From: JBAYIE01 sp965279165
GTDB lineage: Bacteria; Bacteroidota; Bacteroidia; UKL13-3
Assembly: GCA_965279165.1 (NCBI GenBank)
Contig: OZ257140.1
Location: 868,001-932,000, forward strand
Reading direction: 5' to 3'
DNA length: 64,000 nt
Shown: in pieces, positions 41,376-49,971 of the stretch
Numbering within the stretch: position 1 is the first letter of the stretch
Layout of the letters: every line of letters starts with the position of its first letter
Made by a program: the position numbers and the translations under genes
The notes under the pieces: generated by a model
Database searches by the model: none
What the model saw: the letters and a program-made list of their open reading frames with translations, nothing else
What the model was told of the DNA's origin: nothing

Positions 41376-41576
41376 ATGACCACAACCAAGAAACTTGCAG
41401 ATAAAAAAGCCATGGTTAAAAAGCCATCAAAGCCTGCACCAAAACCATCCCCTAAACCCACCAGAACAGATGAAGACCTGGATGATGATGACGACGATCT
41501 GGAATTGGATGAAATGGACATGGACTACGATGAACCAATTGGTTTTGATGACGAAGAGGAAGATGATGATTTCTAA
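41376..41576 (+). CDS. Small bipartite protein: basic Pro/Lys N-terminus, Asp/Glu C-terminus
   Basis: 66 residues. The first half is Lys/Pro/Ala-rich (KKPSKPAPKPSPKPTRT). The second is almost entirely acidic (DDDDDDLELDEMDMDYDEP...DDEEEDDDF). A promoter with good consensus lies upstream. A similar charge split is seen in small Bacteroidota proteins of unknown role. It could be a nucleic-acid/protein charge mimic or interact with ribosomes or polymerase; nothing in the sequence decides this. The reading frame is supported by the promoter and the strongly biased composition. Confidence 0.7.
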   Translation: MTTTKKLADKKAMVKKPSKPAPKPSPKPTRTDEDLDDDDDDLELDEMDMDYDEPIGFDDEEEDDDF

Positions 41577-41593
41577 GAATCTTTCTGCTTAAT

Positions 41594-42151
41594 TTATTTT
41601 AATATAAGCAAAGGCGACTCAATTACATTGCTTTCGTGTAATGCCCTGTCGTATAATTTAACCCGTAGAATTACAGAATCTCCACGAATGCCCGGATACA
41701 AAGGTGGCGAAAATTCGTATTGAATGGTACCTCTAATCGCCTTGTGCACGCCATCAGGTGTTAACGAAGTAATTCTAGTTTGAACTTTAAAAGTATCGGT
41801 GGTATTTGGAAGGATAAAAGGACCTAATACGCCATTTTTTATTTCCAGATACTCAACATGTAAATTATAAAAATAAGGGTTGGTAATTTCGCCTTGGCTA
41901 TCCGCCATGCGATCGTAAGGAGGAAAAGTATCTTCCACATTTAAACCAATATCCCCATCCCCATCCTTATATGAAATTACCATTCCAATTAAGGTATCAT
42001 AAACCCCGAAAGTATTCTTCTCGATCAATTGATAGTCACTTTTCCACTCCAAGGATGGTATCACCGGGTATATTTCCTTTTCTTTGCATGCATCTGTTAA
42101 TACAGATACTACCAGGAAAAGTATGGAGAATTTAAGAAAACCTTTAAACAT
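41594..42151 (-). CDS. Lipoprotein of unknown function
   Basis: 185 residues from ATG 42151. It opens MFKGFLKFSILFLVVSVLTDAC, a lipoprotein signal with the lipidated Cys in LTDAC. The body is beta-rich and contains an acidic GMVISYKDGDGDIGLNVEDTFPPYD segment, resembling calcium-binding loops. This layout is common in Bacteroidota outer-membrane lipoproteins of unknown role. The longer frame from 42241 would put the signal 30 residues in and is rejected. Its start region overlaps that of the divergent LuxE-like gene by ~29 nt. Confidence 0.75.
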   Translation of the reverse strand: MFKGFLKFSILFLVVSVLTDACKEKEIYPVIPSLEWKSDYQLIEKNTFGVYDTLIGMVISYKDGDGDIGLNVEDTFPPYDRMADSQGEITNPYFYNLHVEYLEIKNGVLGPFILPNTTDTFKVQTRITSLTPDGVHKAIRGTIQYEFSPPLYPGIRGDSVILRVKLYDRALHESNVIESPLLILK

Positions 42152-43127
42152 TGCTAATTTTAAAACCCTGCTGTTTGATTCAAAGTTAAGAAATTTTAAT
42201 GAATTGGCGTTGATTTTACACTCTTTACAAAAGATTAACAATCCAATTTATCGGGCATTTTGTAATACAGCAGGTTTCCATCTTCCGGTTGATTCTTACC
42301 AAAAAATCACTTTTTTACCCATCGGTTTTTTTAAAAGTGCAAATGTTAAAACCACTTCTTTTGAACCTGAGTTGGTATTTAGAAGCAGCGGCACTACCGG
42401 AACTTCAACATCCAAACATGAGGTAAAAGAAACTTCCATTTATGCCGCATGTATCCATAGGGAATTTGAACTGTTTTACGGAAACATACACGAATACTGC
42501 ATTTTGGCTCTGCTGCCTTCTTATCTTGAACGAACAGATTCGTCGTTGGTTTGGATGGCCCAAAAATGGATATCCGATTCGGGTCACCCTTCCAGTAACT
42601 TTTTCCTACATAATGAGGAGAAACTATTTGAAGTTTTGGGTCAATTAAAAAAGGAAAAACAAAAAACCATTTTATTAGGAGTAACCTTTGCTTTGTTAGA
42701 TTTCGCAGAAAATTATCCCATCTCCTTTCCTGAACTAATTGTTATGGAAACCGGTGGAATGAAGGGTAAAAGAAAAGAATTAATAAGGGAGGAAATTCAC
42801 CAAAAACTTAAAGAAAGTTTTGGGCTTCATTCGATACATGCCGAATATGGAATGACGGAATTGCTTTCACAAGCATATGCCAAATCGGAAGGGAGATTTT
42901 TTTGTCCACCATGGATGAAAATAATCATAACCGACCCCACCGATCCATTTACTATCCTACCGGAAGGCAAAACCGGAATCATTAATGTAATCGACCTTGC
43001 AAATATTTATTCTTGTGCTTTTATCCAAACAGAAGATATCGGCAAGTTACACTCCGACGGGTCGTTTGAAGTACTTGGCAGAATGGATAATAGTGATATC
43101 AGAGGTTGTAGCCTGATGTATTCCTAG
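42123..43127 (+). CDS. ANL-superfamily/LuxE-like acyl-protein synthetase-type enzyme
   Basis: About 334 residues. The phosphate-binding RSSGTTGTSTSKHEV loop is the AMP-binding motif of the ANL (adenylate-forming) superfamily. HAEYGMTELLSQAYA and TEDIGKLHSDGSFEVLGRMDNSDIRGCS correspond to the later core motifs. The short length and lack of a large C-terminal domain fit LuxE-like or Bacteroidota acyl-transferase annotations. It would activate a carboxylic acid with ATP; substrate unknown. ATG 42123 is preferred to 42084, which lies deep in the divergent lipoprotein gene, but the two 5' ends still overlap by ~29 nt. Confidence 0.78.
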   Translation: MENLRKPLNIANFKTLLFDSKLRNFNELALILHSLQKINNPIYRAFCNTAGFHLPVDSYQKITFLPIGFFKSANVKTTSFEPELVFRSSGTTGTSTSKHEVKETSIYAACIHREFELFYGNIHEYCILALLPSYLERTDSSLVWMAQKWISDSGHPSSNFFLHNEEKLFEVLGQLKKEKQKTILLGVTFALLDFAENYPISFPELIVMETGGMKGKRKELIREEIHQKLKESFGLHSIHAEYGMTELLSQAYAKSEGRFFCPPWMKIIITDPTDPFTILPEGKTGIINVIDLANIYSCAFIQTEDIGKLHSDGSFEVLGRMDNSDIRGCSLMYS

Positions 43128-43166
43128 TAATTATTTAAAAATAATTTATCTTGAATAAATATTTGA

Positions 43167-43664
43167 ATGATGAAAAGCTTCAAATTAATTTACCCGACTC
43201 TGCTGTTTTCTTTCTTAATACTTATCGCTTGTTCAAAAGATGATAGTTCAAAAAGTGGAGGAAACAACAACACTACTACCAATCCTGTTGTGAAATGTGA
43301 CACCTCGGTTGTTGGTGATGCAACAAGTGGTGGGTGTAATGCCCGATTGGTTACTCCGGTTATGTGCGAAACTATCGATTTGCGAAATGGCAAAACATAC
43401 GAATTCGCTTGGACAACCGATGGAACCACATGCGAAACACCTTGGAATTTTCAAATCGGAGGAAATCCGGTGACGCAAAATAATATTAAATCCTGGTCGC
43501 TTTCTACCAACGTAAATGAAGGAATAACAGGAAAAGGTGGTATTGTACGAATTAATGCGCAAACCTTGGATGGATTAACAACCGATAACGGATTGTACCA
43601 TTGGGTTGTTGAAAGCTATTATGGCTCCCATCCTGCAAGTAAAACCTTTAAGGTTCTAAAATAA
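43167..43664 (+). CDS. Lipoprotein of unknown function
   Basis: 165 residues (ATG ATG start). The signal is MMKSFKLIYPTLLFSFLILIAC with lipobox LIAC, then a Ser/Gly/Asn/Thr-rich linker and a beta-type domain with four Cys (VKCD, GGCNARL, VMCET, TTCETP) that may form disulfides. Similar to Bacteroidota surface lipoproteins; function unknown. Its 3' end overlaps the convergent methyltransferase gene by 17 nt. Confidence 0.75.
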   Translation: MMKSFKLIYPTLLFSFLILIACSKDDSSKSGGNNNTTTNPVVKCDTSVVGDATSGGCNARLVTPVMCETIDLRNGKTYEFAWTTDGTTCETPWNFQIGGNPVTQNNIKSWSLSTNVNEGITGKGGIVRINAQTLDGLTTDNGLYHWVVESYYGSHPASKTFKVLK

Positions 43665-44841
43665 CCTTCTTGGTTCTGGTTCCTTCGTACAACTCAAATT
43701 TGTGGTACTTGCATTCAAGGGCCCCATTAAATAATGTTAATCGTTTGCTGGCAGCCAATCCTATTTTCTTCATGGCATCTTTATTCGAAGAAATAATCCA
43801 GGTGGTATACCCTTTAAAATCTTTCTTCATTTTGTCGCCCATCATTTTATAAAATTCATTTATTTCTTCAATTGGCAACCGTTCGCCGTAGGGAGGATTC
43901 ATGATCATCATACCACCACCAGCAGGAGGTACTACTTCTTCAAATCGTTTATTCGACAACCTTATATCCTCGTCTAATCCTGCTCTTTCCACATTTCCCC
44001 GAGCAATATCAATGGCCTTAAATGTTTTATCGCTGCCAAAAAATATAGCCTCCCCTTCTATGATATTATTTTTCGCGTCTTCTTTCACTTGTTTCCATAA
44101 ATCCGCATCAAAATCTTTCCAACGTTCAAAACCAAATTGTTTACGCAACATGTTTGCAGGAATATTTCTGGCATATAAAGCTGCTTCAATTAATAAAGTT
44201 CCGCTACCACACATTGGGTCAATAAAATTTCCCTTACCATCCCACTCGGTTAAAAGTATCATTCCGGCAGCTGTAACTTCATTTATCGGTGCCAGTGTAT
44301 TCTCTCCACGATATCCTCTGCGGTGCAATGACTCTGCCGAGCTATCCAACGAAATGGTAACATCATCTTTAAAAATATGGATATCCAAACTCAAATCCGG
44401 TTGGGTTAAATCCACACTGGGTCTTCTACCATATTTATCCCGAAACCCATCCACAATAGCATCCTTCGCTTTCTGAGAAATATATTGTGAATGATTAAAG
44501 AAATCAGATCTTACACTGCTATGGATTGCCAAAGTTCCATCTACGTCCAAGTAGTTATCCCACTCTACCCTGCGAACTTCTTCATACAAATCTCTTTCGT
44601 TGGTGGCATTAAATTTAACCAGTGGAATCAATACTTTCAATGCGGTACGCAAATACAAATTCGATTTGTAAAGAATTCGCTTATCTCCTTCAAAGCTCAC
44701 AGCACGATTATGCGCAACCACATTTGTAGCACCTAAATCCCTTAACTCCTTTGCCAAAACTTCCTCAAGTCCGAATTGGGTTTTGGCAACCATCTTTATT
44801 ATTCCATTATTGCTTTTCACGATTGCATCATTTTTGGGCAA
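43648..44841 (-). CDS. THUMP-domain class I SAM-dependent RNA methyltransferase (RlmL-type)
   Basis: 397 residues. The N-terminal ferredoxin-like/THUMP region (~17-165: MVAKTQFGLEEVLAKELRDLGA ... DLSLDIHIFKDDVTISLDSSAESLHRRGYR) is followed by a Rossmann methyltransferase: NFIDPMCGSGTLLIEAAL binds SAM, FFGSDKTFKAIDIARGN is motif II, and MIMNPPYGERL is the catalytic NPPY motif for N2-methylguanine. It probably methylates 23S rRNA, as the first half of E. coli RlmKL does. The start could be ATG 44793 (MVAKTQFG) instead of 44841. Confidence 0.9.
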   Translation of the reverse strand: MPKNDAIVKSNNGIIKMVAKTQFGLEEVLAKELRDLGATNVVAHNRAVSFEGDKRILYKSNLYLRTALKVLIPLVKFNATNERDLYEEVRRVEWDNYLDVDGTLAIHSSVRSDFFNHSQYISQKAKDAIVDGFRDKYGRRPSVDLTQPDLSLDIHIFKDDVTISLDSSAESLHRRGYRGENTLAPINEVTAAGMILLTEWDGKGNFIDPMCGSGTLLIEAALYARNIPANMLRKQFGFERWKDFDADLWKQVKEDAKNNIIEGEAIFFGSDKTFKAIDIARGNVERAGLDEDIRLSNKRFEEVVPPAGGGMMIMNPPYGERLPIEEINEFYKMMGDKMKKDFKGYTTWIISSNKDAMKKIGLAASKRLTLFNGALECKYHKFELYEGTRTKKVILEP

Positions 44842-44905
44842 ATCTACATTTTATACCCTTAGAATTATTTTTTAAGGTATTTAAGGTTGCATTATATTCG
44901 CCGTC

Positions 44906-46198
44906 ATGAATATTTTGTTAATCGGTTCAGGAGGCAGAGAACATGCAATGGCTTATAAATTAACCGGCAGTAAATTGTGTGATAGGTTATTTATAATGCC
45001 GGGAAATGCAGGTACAGCAGCACTTGGAATGAACGTACAACAGGACCCAAACGATTTTGAAGCAACCGGTTTGTTTTGTTTGAATAACCATATTGGGTTA
45101 GTTATTGTCGGACCGGAAGACCCATTGGTTAAAGGAATCCGCAATTATTTCGAATCGCATGCTACTTTAAAAGATATTTTATTTGTTGGCCCCGGAAAAG
45201 AAGGAGCCATCATGGAAGGCAGTAAGGACTGGAGCAAAAACTTTATGAAAAAATATGCCATACCAACTGCCGGATATGCCACATTTACCCATGATACTTT
45301 AATTGCCGGAATCGATTATGTAAACCAGCATTCGCTTCCGATAGTATTAAAAGCAGATGGTTTAGCTGCCGGCAAAGGCGTGCTGATATGCCAATCCCAT
45401 CTAGAAGCGGCAACCGAATTAAAATCCATGATACAAGATAAAAAATTTGGAGAAGCCAGTGCAACCGTTGTTGTTGAAGAATTTTTACATGGTATCGAAC
45501 TCTCCGTATTTGTAGTTACCGACGGAAATAATTACCTCGTGTTACCTGAAGCCAAAGATTATAAACGTATTGGAGAAGGAGAACAAGGACTTAATACCGG
45601 TGGCATGGGAGCGATTTCTCCTGTTCCTTTTGCCGACAAGGCTTTTATGCAAAAGGTAGAAGAGCGCATTATCAAACCTACCATTTCCGGTTTACAAAAA
45701 GAACAAATCCCATATATTGGATTTATTTTTATCGGTCTGATGAAAGTTGGCGACGATCCAATTGTTATTGAATACAACAGCAGACTGGGCGACCCTGAAA
45801 CAGAAGCGGTATTGCCCCGAATTGAAAGCGATTTTGTTGAAATGATGGTTGCTTGTGCTGCAGGCAATCTAAATACCTATTCAATCAAAGTTTCGGATAA
45901 TAAAGCAGCCACCATTATGTTGGTTTCAGAAGGATACCCCGGGGATTATACAAAAGGAAAAATTATCAATGGCTTAACTCGAATTTCAAATTCTTTGCTC
46001 TTTCATGCCGGCACTAAAAATTCGGATCAAAGCGAAATTATCACCAATGGTGGTCGGGTTCTAGCAGTTACCAGTTTAGCAACCAGTTTGAAAGAAGCTG
46101 TTCAGTTATCGGTAAGCAATGCAAAAACCATTGATTTTGAAGGAAAATATTTTAGGAGAGATATCGGATTCGAATTTTTAGGCAATGATGAAAAATAA
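44906..46198 (+). CDS. purD: Phosphoribosylamine-glycine ligase (GAR synthetase)
   Basis: 430 residues. The ATP-grasp enzyme of purine synthesis joins phosphoribosylamine and glycine. MNILLIGSGGREHAMAYKL and MPGNAGT form the N-terminal domain, VGPEDPLVKGI the PRA site, LPIVLKADGLAAGKGV the ATP-grasp loop, and GGMGAISP and EYNSRLGDPETE the Mg-ATP/carboxylate region. Its end overlaps the MFS gene by 14 nt. No other pur gene is in the window. Confidence 0.97.
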   Translation: MNILLIGSGGREHAMAYKLTGSKLCDRLFIMPGNAGTAALGMNVQQDPNDFEATGLFCLNNHIGLVIVGPEDPLVKGIRNYFESHATLKDILFVGPGKEGAIMEGSKDWSKNFMKKYAIPTAGYATFTHDTLIAGIDYVNQHSLPIVLKADGLAAGKGVLICQSHLEAATELKSMIQDKKFGEASATVVVEEFLHGIELSVFVVTDGNNYLVLPEAKDYKRIGEGEQGLNTGGMGAISPVPFADKAFMQKVEERIIKPTISGLQKEQIPYIGFIFIGLMKVGDDPIVIEYNSRLGDPETEAVLPRIESDFVEMMVACAAGNLNTYSIKVSDNKAATIMLVSEGYPGDYTKGKIINGLTRISNSLLFHAGTKNSDQSEIITNGGRVLAVTSLATSLKEAVQLSVSNAKTIDFEGKYFRRDIGFEFLGNDEK

Positions 46199-47405
46199 AA
46201 AAGCTGCACTGGGTTTCATTTTTGTAACCTTATTGTTGGATGTAATCGGTTTTGGTATTATCATTCCGGTATTCCCAAAATTAATTACCGAACTGATACA
46301 TGGGAGTATTAGTGATGCTGCCTTATATGGCGGTTGGCTTATGTTTTCATTTTCTGTAGCACAGTTTCTCTTTGCACCGATTCTTGGAAACTTAAGCGAC
46401 CAATATGGGAGAAGGAAAATATTGCTCATTTCCTTATTTGGTTTTGGAGTCGACTATATAATACTTGCCCTATCACCAACCATAACCTGGCTGTTTATTG
46501 GTCGCATTTTAGCAGGTATTACAGGAGCTAGCTTTACCACGGCCTCTGCATATATTGCCGATATTAGCGAACCGGAAAAGCGAGCACAAAATTTTGGAAT
46601 GATTGGTGCAGCATTTGGCTTGGGATTTATTATTGGTCCTGTGCTAGGAGGTGTTCTCGGTCAGTTTGGTTCTCGTGTACCTTTTTATGCTGCAGCTGGT
46701 TTAACTTTCCTCAACTGGTTATATGGATTTTTTATTCTTCCCGAATCGCTTGACGAAGAACACCGCAGGAAGTTTGATTGGAAAAGAGCGAACCCCTTTG
46801 GATCGTTGAGTCAGGTTAAAAAATATCCATTGGCTGCCGGACTAATAGGTTCATTGGTATTCGTTTACCTTGCCGCGCATGCGGTGCAAAGTACATGGAC
46901 ATTTTTTACCATGGAACAATTTGCCTGGAACGAAGCAATGGTTGGCTATTCGTTGGGTGCAGTCGGATTGTTGGTTGCTATCGTTCAAGGAGGATTAATA
47001 CGTATAATCACCCCTAAAATCGGGCAAAAAAATTCGGTTTATTTAGGCATGTTATTATATGCGTTGGGATTTATTCTTTTTGCATTTGCAAACCAAGGTT
47101 GGATGATGTTTGCCATTTTGATTCCATATTGCTTAGGAGGCATAGCAGGACCTGCATTACAAGGAATTATATCAAATCAGGTGCCTGCAAACGAACAAGG
47201 CGAATTGCAAGGAATTCTTACCAGTATGATGAGTGCTACTTCTATTGTTGGTCCACCTATGATGGCCAATATTTTTCATTACTTTACCTCTCCTGAAGCT
47301 CCTGTGTATTTTCCGGGTGCTGCCTTTTTACTTGGATGTATTTTGACTCTAGTTAGTTTATTCTTTGCTGCCCGTTCGCTTAAAACCCATTTTCATTTGC
47401 ATTAA
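46185..47405 (+). CDS. MFS exporter, TCR/Tet-type
   Basis: 406 residues, twelve membrane helices. Motif A between TM2 and TM3 reads GNLSDQYGRRKILLISL. TM5 carries the antiporter motif C-like GFIIGPVLGGVLGQ, the mark of drug:H+ antiporters. LLDVIGFGIIIPVFP in TM1 is typical of TetA/Bcr-like exporters. Substrate unknown. Start at ATG 46185 or 46188 within purD's last codons, so it is translationally coupled to purD. Convergent with the ORF6N gene (4-nt overlap). Confidence 0.92.
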   Translation: MMKNKKAALGFIFVTLLLDVIGFGIIIPVFPKLITELIHGSISDAALYGGWLMFSFSVAQFLFAPILGNLSDQYGRRKILLISLFGFGVDYIILALSPTITWLFIGRILAGITGASFTTASAYIADISEPEKRAQNFGMIGAAFGLGFIIGPVLGGVLGQFGSRVPFYAAAGLTFLNWLYGFFILPESLDEEHRRKFDWKRANPFGSLSQVKKYPLAAGLIGSLVFVYLAAHAVQSTWTFFTMEQFAWNEAMVGYSLGAVGLLVAIVQGGLIRIITPKIGQKNSVYLGMLLYALGFILFAFANQGWMMFAILIPYCLGGIAGPALQGIISNQVPANEQGELQGILTSMMSATSIVGPPMMANIFHYFTSPEAPVYFPGAAFLLGCILTLVSLFFAARSLKTHFHLH

Positions 47406-47956
47406 TCGGTTTTGAAGCCAATTCTTTTTCTAGGCAAACGCGGTGGTTCTTTTAAACGGTTAAGCATTTCAAACACCAATTGTAAATCCGAATCATATTT
47501 TCGATTTCTATTTTCCTGTGAAGATAATTTGCCTTCGATGGTCTCCATTTTTAATAAAATTTCTTTATGGGTAGCAAGCATCTCTCTAAGTTTGGTATAA
47601 ACACGCATAATTTTAATGTTCACTTTTATTGCGGTTGGGCTATTTAAAACACTGGATAGCATCAATACTCCATGTTCTGTAAAAGCCAGTGGCATCGTGC
47701 GTCTTCCTCCCCAACTTGAAATCGCATTTTGCGATATCAAGTTTTCAAATTCTCGTTTTCTTAACTGAAACATGAAGTCTTTTGGGAAGCGTTCCAAATT
47801 TCTCTTTACTTGCTCGTTCAATCGACGGGTTTCAACACCATACATTTCTGCCAGATCATAATCTAACATTACTTTAAATCCTCGGATTAAGTAGATTTTA
47901 CTAACTACCACATGTTCATCGGCAGCTAATTTAATTAGTTGTTTTTTCAATTTCAT
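47402..47956 (-). CDS. ORF6N-domain DNA-binding protein
   Basis: 184 residues. The N-terminal ORF6N domain spans ~15-110 (SKIYLIRGFKVMLDYDLAEMYGVETRRLNEQVKRNLERFPKDFMFQL ... SSWGGRRTMPLAFTEHGVLMLSSVLNS), a fold found in phage antirepressors. A C-terminal coiled-coil tail follows (YTKLREMLATHKEILLKMETIEGKLSSQENRNRKYDSDLQLVFEMLNRL). Bacteroidota carry many solitary copies, often near repeats. A 22-bp perfect palindrome lies 85 nt upstream, and its core also occurs inside this gene at 47715-47741 (encoding LISQNAIS). Autoregulation or a mobile origin are both possible. Confidence 0.92.
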   Translation of the reverse strand: MKLKKQLIKLAADEHVVVSKIYLIRGFKVMLDYDLAEMYGVETRRLNEQVKRNLERFPKDFMFQLRKREFENLISQNAISSWGGRRTMPLAFTEHGVLMLSSVLNSPTAIKVNIKIMRVYTKLREMLATHKEILLKMETIEGKLSSQENRNRKYDSDLQLVFEMLNRLKEPPRLPRKRIGFKTD

Positions 47957-48040
47957 AGGACTAAAACTTGTTCATCAAACCTAAATAAATTCAATATTAT
48001 TTACAAATTTTCGTAATGGTTTTTTAACACTCCTATAAAA

Positions 48041-48089
48041 TGTAACAAAATCTTGATATCGCAAAATGCGATATCAAGATTTTGTTACA
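48041..48089. repeat. 22-bp perfect inverted repeat upstream of the ORF6N gene
   Basis: Arms 48041-48062 and 48068-48089 are perfectly complementary around the 5-nt loop AAAAT. Arms start TGTAACAAAATC and end GATATCGC. It lies between holA (stop 64 nt away) and the ORF6N start (85 nt away), so it could be a holA terminator, an operator, or a mobile hairpin. The central 27 nt (48052-48078) recur in the ORF6N gene with one mismatch. Confidence 0.9.
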
Positions 48090-48152
48090 CTCTGGAAGCC
48101 CAGTTATTACTGAGCTTTCAAAGTATTAGTAAAAATAAAAAGTTGATGCGAG

Positions 48153-49154
48153 TTAAAAAATCTTAATCAGTACTTCCTTTAATAATTCGTCAGGCGAGGC
48201 GGATAAATTATTTATGCCCTTACTTTTCAAATCATAAGCATGCATTATTCGAATAGACTTTTCCAATTCATCTGTTGAGAAGTTGCGGGAAGCGTTGGCA
48301 TAATCAATCGCTTGAAAATAATTGAATCCAAATTCCTGTTGCAATTTTCGTTGGTCGGTTACTTTACTCTGTTTTACCAAATATGCCTTATTAAAAAAAG
48401 TGGTTAAATTAATCAAGGTGCCAATAATCGAAAACTCTTTTGATTTACCCATTTGATGGGCAATATGGAATGCTCTTGAAGTATTTTTTGTAGATACGGC
48501 ATTAATCAATTCAAAAACATTAAACTCTCGGCTAATCCCAATTTTCAGTTCCACATCGGTATCGGTAATTTGCTTCTCTCCTTCTTTATTAATAATCAAC
48601 TTTTCCAATTCGTTCACAATCTTAGCAAGGTCATTTCCCAACGATTCGGCAATCAGATTACTGGAACGTGCAGTGATAGAATAACCTTTCTTAGTTAAGT
48701 AACTTTCTATCCATGCTGCAAGCTGGTTTTGGTATAATTTTTTCGAATCAAAAATTACATGCTTACTCAATGCTTTGTAAAATTTGGTTCTTTTATCCAG
48801 CTTCGACGATTTATTACAAATTACCAATATGGTAGATGGTACAGGCTTTTCAAAATAGTTTTCAAATGCATCCAAATCTTTTAAACCTTGTGCCTCTTTG
48901 ATCAAAATAACTTGGTATGGTGCCATCATTGGAAATCTCTTCGCATTGGAAACAATCGTATTTACATCCGTTTCCTTTCCATAAAGCACCATTTGGTTGA
49001 AACCCTTTTCCGCTTCACTAAGTACATTGTTTTCGATAAACTTTGAGATTTCGTCGATATAATAATGCTCTTCGCCAAACAAATAATAGACAGGAGCGTA
49101 CTTTTTCGCTTTCAGTTCTCCCATTAATTTTACATACTCGGCGCTTGTTTCCAC
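48153..49154 (-). CDS. holA: DNA polymerase III delta subunit
   Basis: 333 residues. It opens the beta sliding clamp as part of the clamp loader. APVYYLFGEEHYYIDEISKFIENNVL at the N-terminus and VILIKEAQGLKDLDAFENYFEKPVPSTILVIC are typical. AESLGNDLAKIVNELEKLI belongs to domain II and FNVFELINAVSTKNTSRAFHIAHQM to domain III. Divergent from an HsdR-N-like gene with a 34-nt gap. Confidence 0.92.
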   Translation of the reverse strand: METSAEYVKLMGELKAKKYAPVYYLFGEEHYYIDEISKFIENNVLSEAEKGFNQMVLYGKETDVNTIVSNAKRFPMMAPYQVILIKEAQGLKDLDAFENYFEKPVPSTILVICNKSSKLDKRTKFYKALSKHVIFDSKKLYQNQLAAWIESYLTKKGYSITARSSNLIAESLGNDLAKIVNELEKLIINKEGEKQITDTDVELKIGISREFNVFELINAVSTKNTSRAFHIAHQMGKSKEFSIIGTLINLTTFFNKAYLVKQSKVTDQRKLQQEFGFNYFQAIDYANASRNFSTDELEKSIRIMHAYDLKSKGINNLSASPDELLKEVLIKIF

Positions 49155-49188
49155 AGTAGTTTGATTTTATTGGTTAATTTGCCATTCG

Positions 49189-49635
49189 ATGCAACTTAAC
49201 TTTCCTGCGTACAACTTTAACATAAAAAGAGAAGAAAATGCGAACTATGTTTTCGACATTTTAAGGAAAAAGTATGTTTTACTTACCCGCGAAGAGTTTG
49301 TACGCCAACACCTCATTCATTATTTGGTGAATGAAAAAGGATATCCTGCATCTTTGTTAGCAGTAGAACGCGGATTGGAAGTGAATAACCGCCAAAAAAG
49401 ATTTGATTTACTGGCATTTAACAAAAAAGGAGAACCCCTTTTATTGGTCGAATGCAAATCGCCACAGGTAGTTTTAAGCGACGATACCTTGATGCAAGTA
49501 GCAATTTACAACAGCAAATTTAATTGTAAAAACATGCTAATCACCAATGGCATTCGCCATGTTTGGATTGCCATTTCAACCGAAGGTAAATCAAATTATA
49601 CCGATGTTATACCCGGGTTTGATGAATTAACCTAA
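49189..49635 (+). CDS. Stand-alone HsdR-N-like nuclease-fold protein
   Basis: 148 residues. Related to the N-terminal nuclease domain of type I restriction HsdR: an N-terminal helix EEFVRQHLIHYLVNEKGYPASLLAVERGL, then RFDLLAFNKKGEPLLLVECKSPQ. The Asp and E-x-K fit the PD-(D/E)xK motif. The rest of HsdR (helicase) and HsdS/HsdM are absent, so it is not a restriction system. Bacteroidota genomes often hold this small gene next to holA. Function unknown. Overlaps csaA by 4 nt, convergent. Confidence 0.88.
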   Translation: MQLNFPAYNFNIKREENANYVFDILRKKYVLLTREEFVRQHLIHYLVNEKGYPASLLAVERGLEVNNRQKRFDLLAFNKKGEPLLLVECKSPQVVLSDDTLMQVAIYNSKFNCKNMLITNGIRHVWIAISTEGKSNYTDVIPGFDELT

Positions 49636-49967
49636 GAAATCCGAGATCCGTTTTCTACTTTTTCAGACGGTTCAATTAAAATTACTTCGCCGGCTTCGTT
49701 GGTTGCCCCTAAAACAAGACATTCGCTTAAAAATCCGGCTATGTTTTTTGGCGCAAAATTAACCACAGCAAGTACCTGCCGATTGGTCAAACTTTCGATG
49801 GTATATTTTTGGGTTATCTGGGCCGAAGATTGCTTGATTCCGTAGCGACCAAAATCGATGGTAAGTTTATAAGCGGGTTTTCTTGCCTCCGGAAATGCAA
49901 CTGCTTTAAGAATAGTTCCTACTCGGATTTCTGATTTCTCAAATTCGGTAAATGCAATCGTTTCCAA
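49632..49967 (-). CDS. csaA: CsaA-like tRNA-binding-domain protein
   Basis: 111 residues, a single OB-fold of the EMAP-II/Trbp111 type: FEKSEIRVGTILKAVAFPEARKPAYKLTIDFG, GIKQSSAQITQKYT, RQVLAVVNFAPKNIAGFLSECLVLGA. Homodimers bind tRNA or act as a secretion-linked chaperone. It follows prfB by 4 nt in the same direction, so the two are likely co-transcribed. Confidence 0.9.
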   Translation of the reverse strand: METIAFTEFEKSEIRVGTILKAVAFPEARKPAYKLTIDFGRYGIKQSSAQITQKYTIESLTNRQVLAVVNFAPKNIAGFLSECLVLGATNEAGEVILIEPSEKVENGSRIS

Positions 49968-49971
49968 TTCT

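Noticed and set aside
43901..44476. 191-residue plus-strand open frame
   Set aside because: Lies entirely antisense to the THUMP methyltransferase and has no recognisable features.
49189..49635. Type I restriction system
   Set aside because: Only an HsdR-N-like domain of 148 residues is present; no helicase, HsdM or HsdS.
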